64,000 bases of DNA, taken from contig NC_072450.1 of the NCBI RefSeq assembly GCF_027596085.1, positions 8,703,403 through 8,767,402 on the forward strand, written 5' to 3'. The stretch is from Anoplopoma fimbria. Taxonomy: Eukaryota > Chordata > Actinopteri > Perciformes > Anoplopomatidae. The translations under genes were made by a program, and so were the position numbers. The notes under the pieces are model-generated. The model did no database searches. It had not been told where the DNA came from and saw only the letters and a program-made list of their open reading frames with translations. The stretch's first letter is position 1; every line of letters begins with the position of its first letter. Below are positions 33,793-45,900 of the stretch, in pieces.

Positions 33793-34420
33793 AAGTATAG
33801 CTATTTAAAACCCAAGTGTTATAGTGTCCTTCACCCTAGATGCTTCGTTGGTGATCAGATTTGGTCTATTTTGAAGCTAGGTTGACATTTTGTGTTATTA
33901 TTCAGGCAGTTGCTACGAGCAAAAAAGAAGTATCTAGAGTTAGGAGCAGAGGGAAGGTGGAAAATGATTAAATATATGGTGATATGAAAATGGGAAAGAA
34001 AAAGGATGTTTAGATGTTGCAGATAGAAGAATTGGTGCTTAATGTTTGTTACTTCACAGCACTGACATTCATTGTTACCTTACAAGTAGAGGGAAAATGA
34101 GAGTTGATAATGTGAGTCAGTTTGGTTTAGAGTTCCTCGCCTTAAAGTATAATTTCACATCACACAGAGCAGCCTTTTGATTCAGTTGATTCAGTTGAAT
34201 GAGAACAGAGGTGTTTCAGTCTCAGGGGTTTAGAAAGATTTGAAGAGGGTAAAACTGATTATGGATGTGCCTGCATTTGATTATTGTTTTAGGAGCGAGA
34301 GCCTCCTGATGCAGTGCCATGGAAACAGTTATTTGTCTCAACAGCCTTGTTTAAAATGAGACTCAATGCCTGATGTACCACAAAAACATTCTGCAATTTG
34401 CACTGGATTAGGACATTTTC
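33793..34420. other. rlbp1: rlbp1 3' UTR
   Basis: Noncoding sequence between the stop codon and the proposed poly(A) signal at 34422. Confidence 0.45.
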
Positions 34421-34421
34421 A

Positions 34422-34448
34422 ATTAAATTGTTTTGTGTGTGTGTCTGT
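34422..34448 (+). terminator. rlbp1: Candidate rlbp1 poly(A) site
   Basis: ATTAAA at 34422-34427 is followed at once by a GT-rich tract (TTTTGTGTGTGTGTCTG), the usual layout of a cleavage and polyadenylation site, about 630 bases after the stop codon. No better AATAAA was seen between the stop and this point. Confidence 0.4.
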
Positions 34449-34631
34449 AGTTTTATATGAATTGTCTTTTTTTAAAATAATTTGTCTTCCTGTTATATCC
34501 CCAAACCTGGAGGGTATTTCATAACAATAGACAGTTCAACCATAAAATCAGGATTATTTTCAGCTAATTCTGTTTCATAAAGGCAGTTTAAATTAGTTGA
34601 CTTAAGTAACCATAGAAACTTGTTCCTCTAG

Positions 34632-35050
34632 TCCAGTGGTGGAAGAAGTACTAAGATCATTCTCTTAAGTCCCAATACCACAGTGTAGAAATACTCTCTT
34701 ACAAGTCCTATATTCAAAATAATACTTAGGTAAAAGTAAAAAAGTACAAACATCAGATAGTATACTTAAAGTACCAAAATTAAAAATATTAGCATCAAAT
34801 ATTTAATTAATTAAAAAAAGAATCTTTTTTAGATTAATTTATGCTTTTTACGTTGCAGATGGCGAAAGTGGGGCTAAATTTAAATTACTTTTTCACTGCC
34901 ATGTAGTGTAATCTATAATAATTATAATTGATTTGTTATTAGTATTTTGTTGTAATAATCTGTAGAGTAAAATAAGCATAGTTAAGTAAGAAGAATTTGT
35001 CTCTGAGATGTAGTGGAGTACAAGTGTAAAGCAGGTTGGGAACCACTGGA
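34632..35050. mobile_element. Nonautonomous element with CCAGTGGT inverted ends
   Basis: Starts TCCAGTGGTGGAAGAAGTAC and ends GGTTGGGAACCACTGGA. The TCCAGTGGT and ACCACTGGA ends are inverted repeats. The interior AATACCACAGTGTAGAAATA is typical of a very common teleost element. No reading frame. Confidence 0.65.
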
Positions 35051-35261
35051 CTAAACTACAGAACTGTTAAAGAAGTTAAATGAGCAAAAATGCAGCGTAC
35101 ACATTGATTCATCAGTATTAAAAATCTGATGTCATAATAATAGATCAGTCACATGGATGAAATGAGTACTCTCTGCTACTTTAAGTACATTTTGCTTATA
35201 TTTTTCTGTACTTTTAGTTAAGTAACCTTTAAGAATAAAGGGCTTTACTTATAGTGCAAAC

Positions 35262-35603
35262 TATGTAGCTAAAGTTTGGCAGCGGGGAAAAACATATTGA
35301 GAATATATAAAGTGGTGGCCACAAGGGGGCTCAACTTTATTTTGAATTAACAAATTCAATCCTTTAACAATTTTGCGTATAATGTCAGCATATAGCTATA
35401 AACCTGCATATTAACCAGATAACTTCTTATTCAACAACATTATAGTGTTTAAAAAATATTATAAAAATCAAAGAGAGACTGAAACTTTTGTTTTCTTTTG
35501 AGAAAATAATTTATTTTGGAACACAATAACCATATTTCCTCACATAATTAGATCACACACACCACTGGTTTTCTTCAACAAACACACCCAGTGTTCAACA
35601 TCA
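35262..35603. repeat. Local duplication, copy 2 (downstream of rlbp1)
   Basis: Colinear with 33060-33328. It holds about 64 extra bases (35511-35574) that copy 1 lacks. Confidence 0.8.
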
Positions 35604-35604
35604 G

Positions 35605-37318
35605 AGTACATCATGTTGTGTGACGATGTGTGCCCCGTCTTCTAGTCCTTGCCACGTCCCTTCACATCGTTAAGCATCAAAATGTTTGTTAATGTTAAAT
35701 TAAAGCTGTAGAACGGTTACTGGAGGGTTAACTCACTGTGGGCTCTCATCCACTTGCTTAGGTTGATACATTTTCAAATTAAAAATCACTTTAGAGGAAC
35801 ACAACACTGAGTAATGTTCATCCCCATCCAAGACGTATTTCTTTTTAATCCATTGACATTTAAAGTCAGAGAGATTTTAATACTTTAGTTTCCAAACATG
35901 AGCCCACAAAAGAAAACAAGACGTTTGAAGCAGTGGGTCTAGGTTAAATACACAGGAGCATATTTTCATATCAACACAGTAAAACAACATTTCAGATCCC
36001 ACACTCCATCAAGAGAATTATCTCATGACATGTTTTGGTCTAACATACTTTGACTCTATATTAGGTCAAATTGAAATGATAAGAGAATCCCTCCTGGTTG
36101 GTTATTGCCTTTATGTTTCATACCTGTTCCCTCAAATATGTTAATATACACTATATTCATATATTTATTTAGTTTTTTTAATTGTTAAAGTGAAGAAGTT
36201 TTGGTTCTTGTCAATCAGAGGTGGTGACAGTAAACGTCTACTGTATGTTTACTCAACACTCACCCTCTGAAGCATTTGCACAAACAAAAAACACAAGAAG
36301 TCATAAAAACAGTACAAAATACAAAAGAATACCCTAAATAATTGACTACAAAAAAATACATCCAAACAATACATCCAAACCTGCATTTTTGTGCAAAGTT
36401 AGGGGGAGCAAAACATCTTAAAAAGAACACAAATGGCTCTCACTGCAGACACTGGGTTTGTGCTGGTGTCATCGATATTCATCTGATTATTTTTAAGAGC
36501 TGGAATAATCCCAAACAACAGCTGGTTTTGTTGAAATGAGAGCTATGGACAGAATGAACCATCAAAATAATCTCACTGCAGATGAATGACGGGATGTTTG
36601 CGGTTGTAGTTTGGTCTCCAGGACAACAGATGGCGACAGTCATTTGTGGTTTGAACGATGCAGGATGACCATATTTAGAGGCAAAGACAAAAAGGTGGCT
36701 GCTCAGACAGACCTTCTATTATACAGTCTATGAGACAAATCTACACTTTTCAATTGAGAATGCACCGACCTAAACACATTTAAGTTGATTGGTTATCTGC
36801 CAAGATGTCACTGATCCACATTAACTACAGTATCATTACCTAAGTTAGAGTTTTGGTTTGGCAGTATTACAGAAAAACTATTGGTTGGATTTTAATGAAA
36901 CTTGGTGAAAGGGTGAAGCATGTGCCAAGGAAGAACCTATGACATTTTGGAGCGGATCCACATTTTGAAGGGCGGATGCACTAACTATTTTTCACTTTTG
37001 TTGACATTGTGCGATAGGACATTTGGCCTTGACTCTCTGAGTTCCTTTTCTAGTTGTCAATGTCATCATAACATGTAGTGTTTCTACTTTTAGTTCCTTA
37101 ATTCAGTCACGACAGGCTGCTGACTTACTGTCACGGCAATCCCTACTCTCATTTCATCTTACAGTAAATACAAATGATTGAGTTCCAATCAATGTGGTTA
37201 ACAGTTTTTAAATGTGAGAAGAGGGCACTGGTGTTGGATTGGTGGTTGGTATTGGCAGAGTTGAGAGGGATCAAGTTGGATCTATGAATCCCTGTTAGCA
37301 AAGTTAGCATTACTGACA
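35605..37318. other. Intergenic DNA between rlbp1 and abhd2
   Basis: No gene was seen. A block near 36880-36970 (TTTTAATGAAACTTGGTGAA, GGAGCGGATCC) resembles a common teleost interspersed repeat. Confidence 0.4.
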
Positions 37319-37701
37319 TTAAAGTGTGTAGGATTGACAGCGTCTAGTGGTGTGGTTGCAATTAACGGAATTCCCCACCGCTCATCCCTCCCTTTCCAAA
37401 ACTGTGGTATCGTGGAACGCCAAGTGCAAAACTGTGATAGTGGCTCACGTTACTGCAACTTCCCAAGCGTTTCAGTGAACTACAGAGGCCTTCAGGTAAC
37501 CTGAAAACATAAAAGGTCTGTTCTGGGCTAATGAAGAAACACAGCAGGGGCAACATGGCAGTCTCCGAGAACGGGATGCGCTCCCTGTGTGCTGTAGATA
37601 TGAAGGGTTCAGGTGATTATACACTAATAAAAACATAGTTATGAATATTATATTCCATTTCTGCTAATAAATCCCACACAATGCCACACACTGGAACTTT
37701 A
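37319..37701 (+). repeat. Interspersed teleost repeat, copy 2 of an inverted pair
   Basis: Starts TTAAAGTGTGTAGGATTGAC, continues CGTCTAGTGGTGTGG and GCAACATGGCAGTCTCCG, and ends near CACACACTGGAACTTTA, a diverged inverted end. Related to 949-1343. Confidence 0.6.
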
Positions 37702-39336
37702 CAACCTAGGTTTCATAGTATCACACAGAATAACCTCCAAAAATGGGAGTTTAAATTTAAATCAATTACATCTCGAAAAACAACAAATCTCCATAAACTA
37801 TGGTTGTGAGATTGTCCTCGAGCCACACAACAACTGCTTTGTTAACTGGTGGTTGTTGACTGGTTACTATATAATTCAAACTACTATTTCCAAGGTCAAG
37901 AATGAACTTTAATGCTCAGGATAATTATTCTTCAGTCATAATGTTGCGACAAACGGACACAAAGACGAAAAATTAATTGTCCTGACATGCCAGACTTCCT
38001 TTAACTAAAACAAACGCTACTTGTTTCAAATACCATCAAACCCAGGTCTTTAATTTGGCCTTAAAAAGGTTTACAAAATAAACTGCTTTCAATCACTGCC
38101 TATCCCTTGGTCATTTCAAACCATCCATCTGTCTGATCACAGTGTTGAGATTACTTGGCTGGACTTTGCCGTGGAAGAAGCTTCCTAAGCCCTTAAACAA
38201 GGTTTGCAAAAAAAAAAAATCTCAATTAAATTCAGGTTTTGAAAAGTCCGCAGGTCTCATTATTGCAGTACGATTTCATCAAGACACGTTTTAGATAGAT
38301 TTCAACGACCGTTTAGCCCAGTCAAAAAAGTAAAGAAAAGCTTTTGAATGCAGTCTTTGCAACAAAAATATTCCCTTGCATTTAAATCTGTCTCTTCATT
38401 CCTGCATGTAGTGTTCTCCATCTAATTAAACAATATAACAATCACCTGTATAACTACTAGTAGTACAAACAATCCATTAAAATAAACATTTGGTTTAGCG
38501 TTGGTGTCCTCTGCCCTCCTACTCATCACACCTCCCAGCTCAGATTATAAGAAAAAAAATCTACTTCACACTGCTGAATTTTTGCTTTTAACAGTTCCGC
38601 TATGGCCAATCAGTCCTTGCCACAGAATCATCTGCTGGAAAATGCAAAAGTGAACGGAGATGTTTGAACCAAATGAGGTGTTTAGAAGGTGGAGTGCTAG
38701 CGTCTGTGCAGTAAGAGAAGGATATCATAGTCTTAGCTGGACCTGCAGCTGATCAAAGGCAGACGAAAGAGTAAGAGGGCTCAAAGACAACAGACAGCAC
38801 GGGGAACACTTGAGTCATCTAACTTTTTCGTTATCATCCTCGCTCCCTCCAGTCCTTCCTCTCGATAACAAAGGAATGCTAAACCATTAATAATCTCCAA
38901 ACCTGCGCTTTGGCTAGTGAAGAGAAAAATAAGAATGAAAAAAAAAAGAAAAGATTGTGTCATAAAGGGTGTAAAGAATCAAAGTGATAAAATGCACCTG
39001 TGGGGAATGTGCATGGATCCCCTCTGGGGTTGATCCCTGGTCATGTCTGCTAAGCACTGAACACTTTCAAGTGCCAAACGCAAGTGCCAAGGGGGATGTT
39101 ATGAGCTGGAAATAATGTTTAAAATCCCACCATAATACTTTACTTTTCTACTATACATTTTCTACAAACAATGGAACAACAGTTCACCCCTAAAGAACGG
39201 ACTTTAGAAGGGCCAATAGACCATGACGGAGATTTTGGATCACACCTACCAAACACAAAGATCACACTCAGTCACTGGTATTCACCTCTCGGTCTACACA
39301 GGCGCACACAGGCATACACACTACATCTGTCAGTTA
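37702..39336. other. Noncoding DNA, possibly distal abhd2 3' UTR
   Basis: No coding pattern or repeat recognised. The 3' end of abhd2 could lie here but no clear signal was chosen. Confidence 0.35.
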
Positions 39337-39343
39337 CACACAC

Positions 39344-39379
<36 letters not shown>

Positions 39380-39387
39380 ACACACAA
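39337..39387. repeat. (AC)n microsatellite
   Basis: AC repeats with one GC and one AT interruption. Confidence 0.95.
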
Positions 39388-39979
39388 CATACATACTACA
39401 AAGACGCTGTGTTGGTTAAGACAGCAGACTAGGCTACATGGCCTTGGCGGTGATAAGCAGTGAGCTTCTTACAGGTGCATTAATGGGCACCGACTGCAGG
39501 ACAGTCCTTGATTACTGTAATAAGAGGCTTTTTGTGTGCTCTTGTTTTTCACTGTACTACTCCAAAGTGGCGCTCTCGCTTCACTTTTTAATGCGAGCTC
39601 GACTTCATCTCTGGTCATATTTGGTCAACGCCTCCATTAACCAAGGATCATTGTTGTCTTATATGAAAAGAAACAAAATGTTCCTGCTCTGAAGTCAAAG
39701 TCTTCGCGATGGAAATGAGCACAAAGGCAGTTAGTTGTTTTTTGTTCCTTCACACACTGTGAGGTGATTGTGATTACAAAGGGGAACCGTGGAGAAGGCG
39801 TGGAGAAGTGTTTGACCGGGATGTTTGGGTCGGGAGCGGTGAGTAGCACCAGAGGAGAAGGCAGAGGAGAGAGAGCAGTTTTAAGGTTTAGTTCAGGTGT
39901 CTCCTCAGTGCTGGGGCAGTGGCGTTTGGAGAGGGTGAGCGGGAAGAGGAAGAGTGAGAGAGATACAGAGGTCAGAGGT

Positions 39980-42900
39980 TTACGCTTTTTGCTCTGCGCA
40001 GGAGCTCTCACTCAGGGGGCCACTTTGGCACGGCGGTTTCTGTTTCTCCCACTGGCACATGGCGTTGGCGTAGCCCACAATCACTTTGTCCATCCAGGTG
40101 AGCGGCTGGGGGAAGAGCACCGCGCCCTCGAAGAAGCCCAGGTGGCCTCCGTGTAGCGTCAGGGAGAAGATGACGTTCGGCTTCTTTGCTAAAGGATGAC
40201 ACAACAGCACACAGTCATTAGGCCTCTGTACTGTGCATGACGTGAAATCAGCAGTATCTGAAAACCAACAATGGACACACGTCCAAATATGGGTTTTCCA
40301 GTGGATATTCTGTGCCTATTACAGATAGCAAGGGTGTGTTTGCATGGTCAAATAGATAAAAGCATGACTCAACTTCTGGCAGGTATGAGCAGCCACTACT
40401 ACAGCGGAAGGTTTGAACCAATCAATAAGTTGCTAAAGATACAGTGTCTCAAACACAACACAGCTTCTCTGTTGAATTATTCAATCAGTAAATGTCTTCC
40501 AAAGATTAGGCTCTGACTGGTTAATTTAGTTCTTCCACTGTGTAACTTGGAGGTGATTTATAGGATATAAACATTTGAGACAAGTCTCTCTTTGACTCAC
40601 ACTCAGCCTTGTGCTTGCTTAGCTGCCACAATACGACCAAAAGTATGTGGACATTGTCTATGCCTTTGTGTACAAACCAAGGTCCATTAAGAACTTTTTT
40701 TTAAGTTTGCTGTGGAAGAACATGACAGGTCTGCAGAGCTCTGATCCTCAACCCCATCACACTCTTTAAGAGTGAACCTCAGCACTGACATATCAACCAA
40801 CATCAGTGTTGGACCTCACTAACAGTCTTGAGGCTGAATGGGAGCAAATCCCTGCAGCCTAGATGCTCCTGATTTTGGAACATTCACGTGTCTAATGTTC
40901 AGGTGTCTACATACTTTTGGCCATGTAGTGTAATCATTACCAACTGACACGACAGAATTTAGTGCTACACCTACACACCAGGTTTTAAAACTCTACTTGG
41001 GAGAGATATGGGTAATGACTGACGTTACACCTGTGTTTTTCTACAGTCTCTAAACATCGTTCATTCATACTGATTTTATTTAATTCTTACTGATTTTATT
41101 TAATCCAAAGTAAATAAACCCTGACCTTGAGGTAGGTCACCTCCATACTGAAGCCAAACCAATAACCTCTTCTTTTTTAATCTTTCTGACTGGCGTTTGA
41201 ACCAATCTGGATTGCTGCGGACAAGGACCAGGCACCGTGGTCTCCTGAAAAGGATCGGTCTGAATCTCTTTGTTCTCCTGCTCTTATCTGGGTTAGTGGG
41301 GTAGCCTGGTGCGGTTGACTTCTGATCAAGATCCCTACGGGGCTTTCACCACTCATGAACTATTCTTGACAGCTGCCGGGACAGCTGAGTGCTCCCCAAC
41401 AACTGGAGCCACCGCCTAAACCGGCGCTGAGCGACAGGTTGAAACAGAACGTTCTGGAGAACAGCTCGAACTAAAAAGAAGACGTTCAATCATTAAAGAC
41501 AAACGTATACGCACATCAGTGAGCAAAACTATTGTCTCAAGGTTTCACTGTGTTTCACTTTTTTGAACCTGTTGCCTCTTTAAACTTTATCAAAAATTAT
41601 ACTAAAGCCACATTTAGTACATTAATGCAGTAAAGGAAATCTGAGGAGACTATACCTTGTCTAAGCATTTTAGAGCAAATATAATAACACTTTTAGCTTC
41701 ATATTACTGCCTTCATAGTACGCAGTTAACTCTTATCATCAAACATATTTAATCTAGAGTAATTACAGCACCAACACAGCAACTGTATTTCTGTTGAGTC
41801 CCTCCCTGGTAGTCATGTGTCTGAGTCACTGTTCATTTTAGAGCAAAGGGCAGCTGATCCACATTTCAGTCAGTGTTTCTCTCTAGAGGCACATGAAGGA
41901 TAGAGACACATGTACTTCCAGTCAGGACTTATACACACAAACACACCCACATACACACACTGTTAAATGATTTCCTTTTCCAAAAATAGTTAAGTAAGTT
42001 TAAATATAGCACAGGCTGAGGAGAAGGGAAGAGACGGCCTCTTCTCGTTTGTAAATGACGCTCAAACAACATGCATAGATCATTAGAGAATAAAACCAAA
42101 AATGTTGGGAACATGTGAAAGAGTTAAACTCACTTTAAACAGATAGCTAAAGAGACTGGTACAGCTGCTGGAACACACCAAAATATGTTACTCATAGACT
42201 TGCCCTGTGTGCCACACCTTGTGGTGTTCAAGCCAACTCATCAAAGGTTCTTTTGAGATTGCAGACATGTTTCTAAATCTGCTGTAAAACTGCAGCCATA
42301 GGTAAATGTCTGTTATTTTAAAAACCTGTTGACTCAATAGAGGATCAACTGCAAATATGTGCTTCAATCTGCATTGAATACCATCTTCTCGTCAAAGGAG
42401 ATCCTTTTTTTTTGTGGAAATCTTTTTACAACAAATCAATAAATATGGTACATATATGGTACGTGTAGTTTATCTGGTTTTAAGCTAAGCCAAATACTTA
42501 GCTGTGTCCTTCAAGGTCATTTTTTTTACTATGGGATTTATTTAAATCTGTTGCAGCCGCAGCATCGCCCACCACTGTTTGTCCCCATCACTGAAATGTA
42601 AGTAGAATAATATGAAATATATGAAATTCAGAGTTAATACTAGCAAGTAAATGGCCAATAAAAGATCATAAGAATCTATGTGTGTAGACTTTGTAAGTGT
42701 TAAGGTGAACATGGTTAAAATAGCAGTTTTTTAATACTAGGGTTTTGTACTGCTGCTGCTGTAGCTGTGATTCATGCGGTTAGTTACCTGCTAGTGTGCG
42801 AGGGATGGTGAGCAGTGAGTCATGAACCAGAGGGTCATCTGCAGAGTTCACTAGCAGCAGTGGCACATTTACCTGGAACAATAACAATAATACATCACAC

Positions 42901-45900
42901 AAATGCATAAACAGACCAAAGAGAGAAACATCATATCAGATGATGCGAGGTGGATGGTGCAAAGTTCTTACGTTGTGAATATAATGGACACAACTCTCCT
43001 TCTCATAGTACTCTTTGAGAGAGCTGTGGCCGTGGAATTTTCTGTTGACACACCAAAAACAGGAAGTGTCATTAAATAGTGCCACTGAACAAACACATGA
43101 CCAATAATTCATATTCTCACCCTTGACAAGTGGAAGAACATTACTGTAATCCCCCACATCGATACAACACTGTGAGCTGTGACTTTCACTGGAAGCAATC
43201 TGAAATAATTTGTTCCTCAACATACCTCATGATGTTGTCGTCAATCTGCATGAGAGATGTCGCTGTGTACAGACGACCAAGATCCAGATCTCTCACTTTG
43301 ACTGGGTTTCCCCCAAACAGACTGTGCCTGTAACACGCAAAAAATACATACACAAACATTAATCATAGAACATGTTGAAATCACTGACTGCTCAGCGTGC
43401 AGTATATTACTCAACCACGAGTGCAAAGCAGTGAGGGACTGTATGAAAATGATTGATTTATGTAGAGGGGGCTGAACCTTATGTTTTTTTTATTTTTTTC
43501 CAAAAGCATGACCCTCCACAGTGATATTATTATTTAATTTGGATGCTCCCTTGACTGTGAAAAGACTACAATAGCGTCTGACAAATATCTCAAAATAATA
43601 TAACAGTATTGGTATAACTTGATTTACCATTCTTAACTAAAAGAGGCAAAGAAAAAACTATTTAAGAAGGTGTACCTTGAGTACTTTAAATTAAAATATT
43701 ACTTTAGGATTTGGTTTTACATAATGGGATAAACAAATTAAAAGACCTTCCCGTACATTCCTTATAAGTAAGACTACCCCTTACTTTAGTAAAAGAAAAA
43801 AAAAAATCATGATTCCTTTTCCGATCCCCTCCCTCATAAACTGCATGCAGTCCCTTACTTTTAGGTTTAACGCTTACTAAACCCCAACCATATTCTCTTA
43901 TAAGTAACAGCAGAATAAAATGTACAGCCTCAACCTGCTTAACCTGCACAGATCTTTGATAGAGCGGTCATCTGCCTCTACCGTTGAATACAATCTAAAC
44001 ATGACTGATCCAGAAAACCCTTTTGCTGTATCTGCAGGGTGAGCCACACTCTTTATGTGGAAGTTTAGAGAATGTTTAGATAATTGACAAACCACGTTGT
44101 ATGTTATATTGGTGAGAATTTAAAGCACCGTTTTTGGCAAACAGCAATAAAGAACATGTGGATAGAACTTTGCAGGAATGAAAAACTATAGGAGGTAGTA
44201 AAATGTTTGATACCTGTGTGAGAGGATGATTTTCTTCATGTTGTCAGCCATGAGAAAGTTATAGAAACGTCTGAACTGGTCCCACTGTAGGAATGTTTCC
44301 TGTGCCCTGAGAGATAAAGACAAACACACAGGAAGTTAGCTTTGTGCAGACTGTCCAAACAACACACTAAATGTACTCTGTAATCCACTGGACAAAGAGT
44401 CGAGTGGAGAGAAGCAATGGTGTCAGGCATTAAAATGCAGCTCACTGACAGAGACAGGCTAAACAAACACAGCAACTAAAGACACTTAAAAAATAACCGA
44501 CCATTAGATAGAATGTTTTTATTTTTATCATTTCAATACCATTTCTGGTCAAATACATCAATAAAAATAATCAAAAGTATGTGTTTGTTAAGCACACATT
44601 ATTTGTGGATAAAAGGGAGAGCCACAGCTCTCAAGGAACGCTAACAGAAGGGCCATCTTAGGTTTGAACACTGATTTGAAAGCAGAGCATTCATTAAAGC
44701 GAAGAAACTGCAAATCCAATTTCACAAAAGGCCAGTCTCTACAACACACACCCTTCCCCACGGCCATCATCCAAACTTTAACAGACCCAGCCTGTCATGT
44801 CTGCCAAGAGACGCTGGCTGCATTTGAAACGCAGAAGGTGTGGCTCTAACACCCACACGCACTCGTGGTTTAAAAACACACCACTGTAATACATGTGTTT
44901 GTGCTGCGTGATTCACAAATGCGACACTTTGTACACATAATGTTTATCCTGGACATGTTGTCATTTAAAAGTATTGAGGCAAAGATTCATATTATAGAAA
45001 ACACAGCTTGAACACACAAAAAACACCATTGATGGTCCTTCACAACAAGCTTTTTAAAAAGGTTGCCTGTCTTGTTGCTCGCATTTTAAAAAATCCAAAT
45101 TACAACTTAAGCAACAGAGTGAGTGTATAACTGAAGATTATAGTAAATAGAATAGCTGAATGATTAAAAAGCTGATGAGAGATGCTTAGACCCGAAGACT
45201 ACACGTGTGATTATATTTTGCAAGCGCTAATTATTTTGTGGCATTATGCTGAGCTTAATTTATATTTAGAAATGTGTGCACATCAAGCGCTGGTGTTGTA
45301 AAAGTGCTTTGATGATACGATGCATTTTAATTACGAGATGAGAGGAAACAACCCACCTGAGAGCGCTGTAGCCCTGACAGACGCTGACGCAACACAGCAC
45401 CCGCTCCTGGTTCATCCTGTTCTCGCCCAGGAACTTACAGACAATGTTTCCACCCAGACTGAAGCCCACCACCATCAGCTGGGTCTGAGGATAAGTCCGC
45501 TTAATGTAGCCGACCATGGCGGCAAACTCCCATGTGCACCCTGTGAGGGGAAACGGTACGGTTACAAATCAATACATAACACCTCTGTAGGACGGAGCGT
45601 TTTCTCTCTGCTCAGCAGTTCCAGCTGAAGGTGCCTTTAGCTCAGAGCAGTAAATGTGTCTCTTTTTAGACCTCTTAAACAAGCTCAGGTCTTAAATCTC
45701 TTATTATATCAAACTCTGGGAGCTTTAGGTTCACTAACAAGCTCATATAGCCCTTTTAGCTTTTATTTTCACATTATTTTGTACAAAGATTTTATATTAG
45801 AATACCTTTAACTAAGTCAGATTATATAAAAATTAAGTGAAGCTATTACAAAAGGATGTCCTTTTTTAAAACTACTTTAAAGTAATAAGTCTGTCTTCAC

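Noticed and set aside
39764..40156. A 130-residue plus-strand frame opposite the last abhd2 exon
   Set aside because: It is antisense to the conserved ABHD2 C-terminus and shows no family resemblance.
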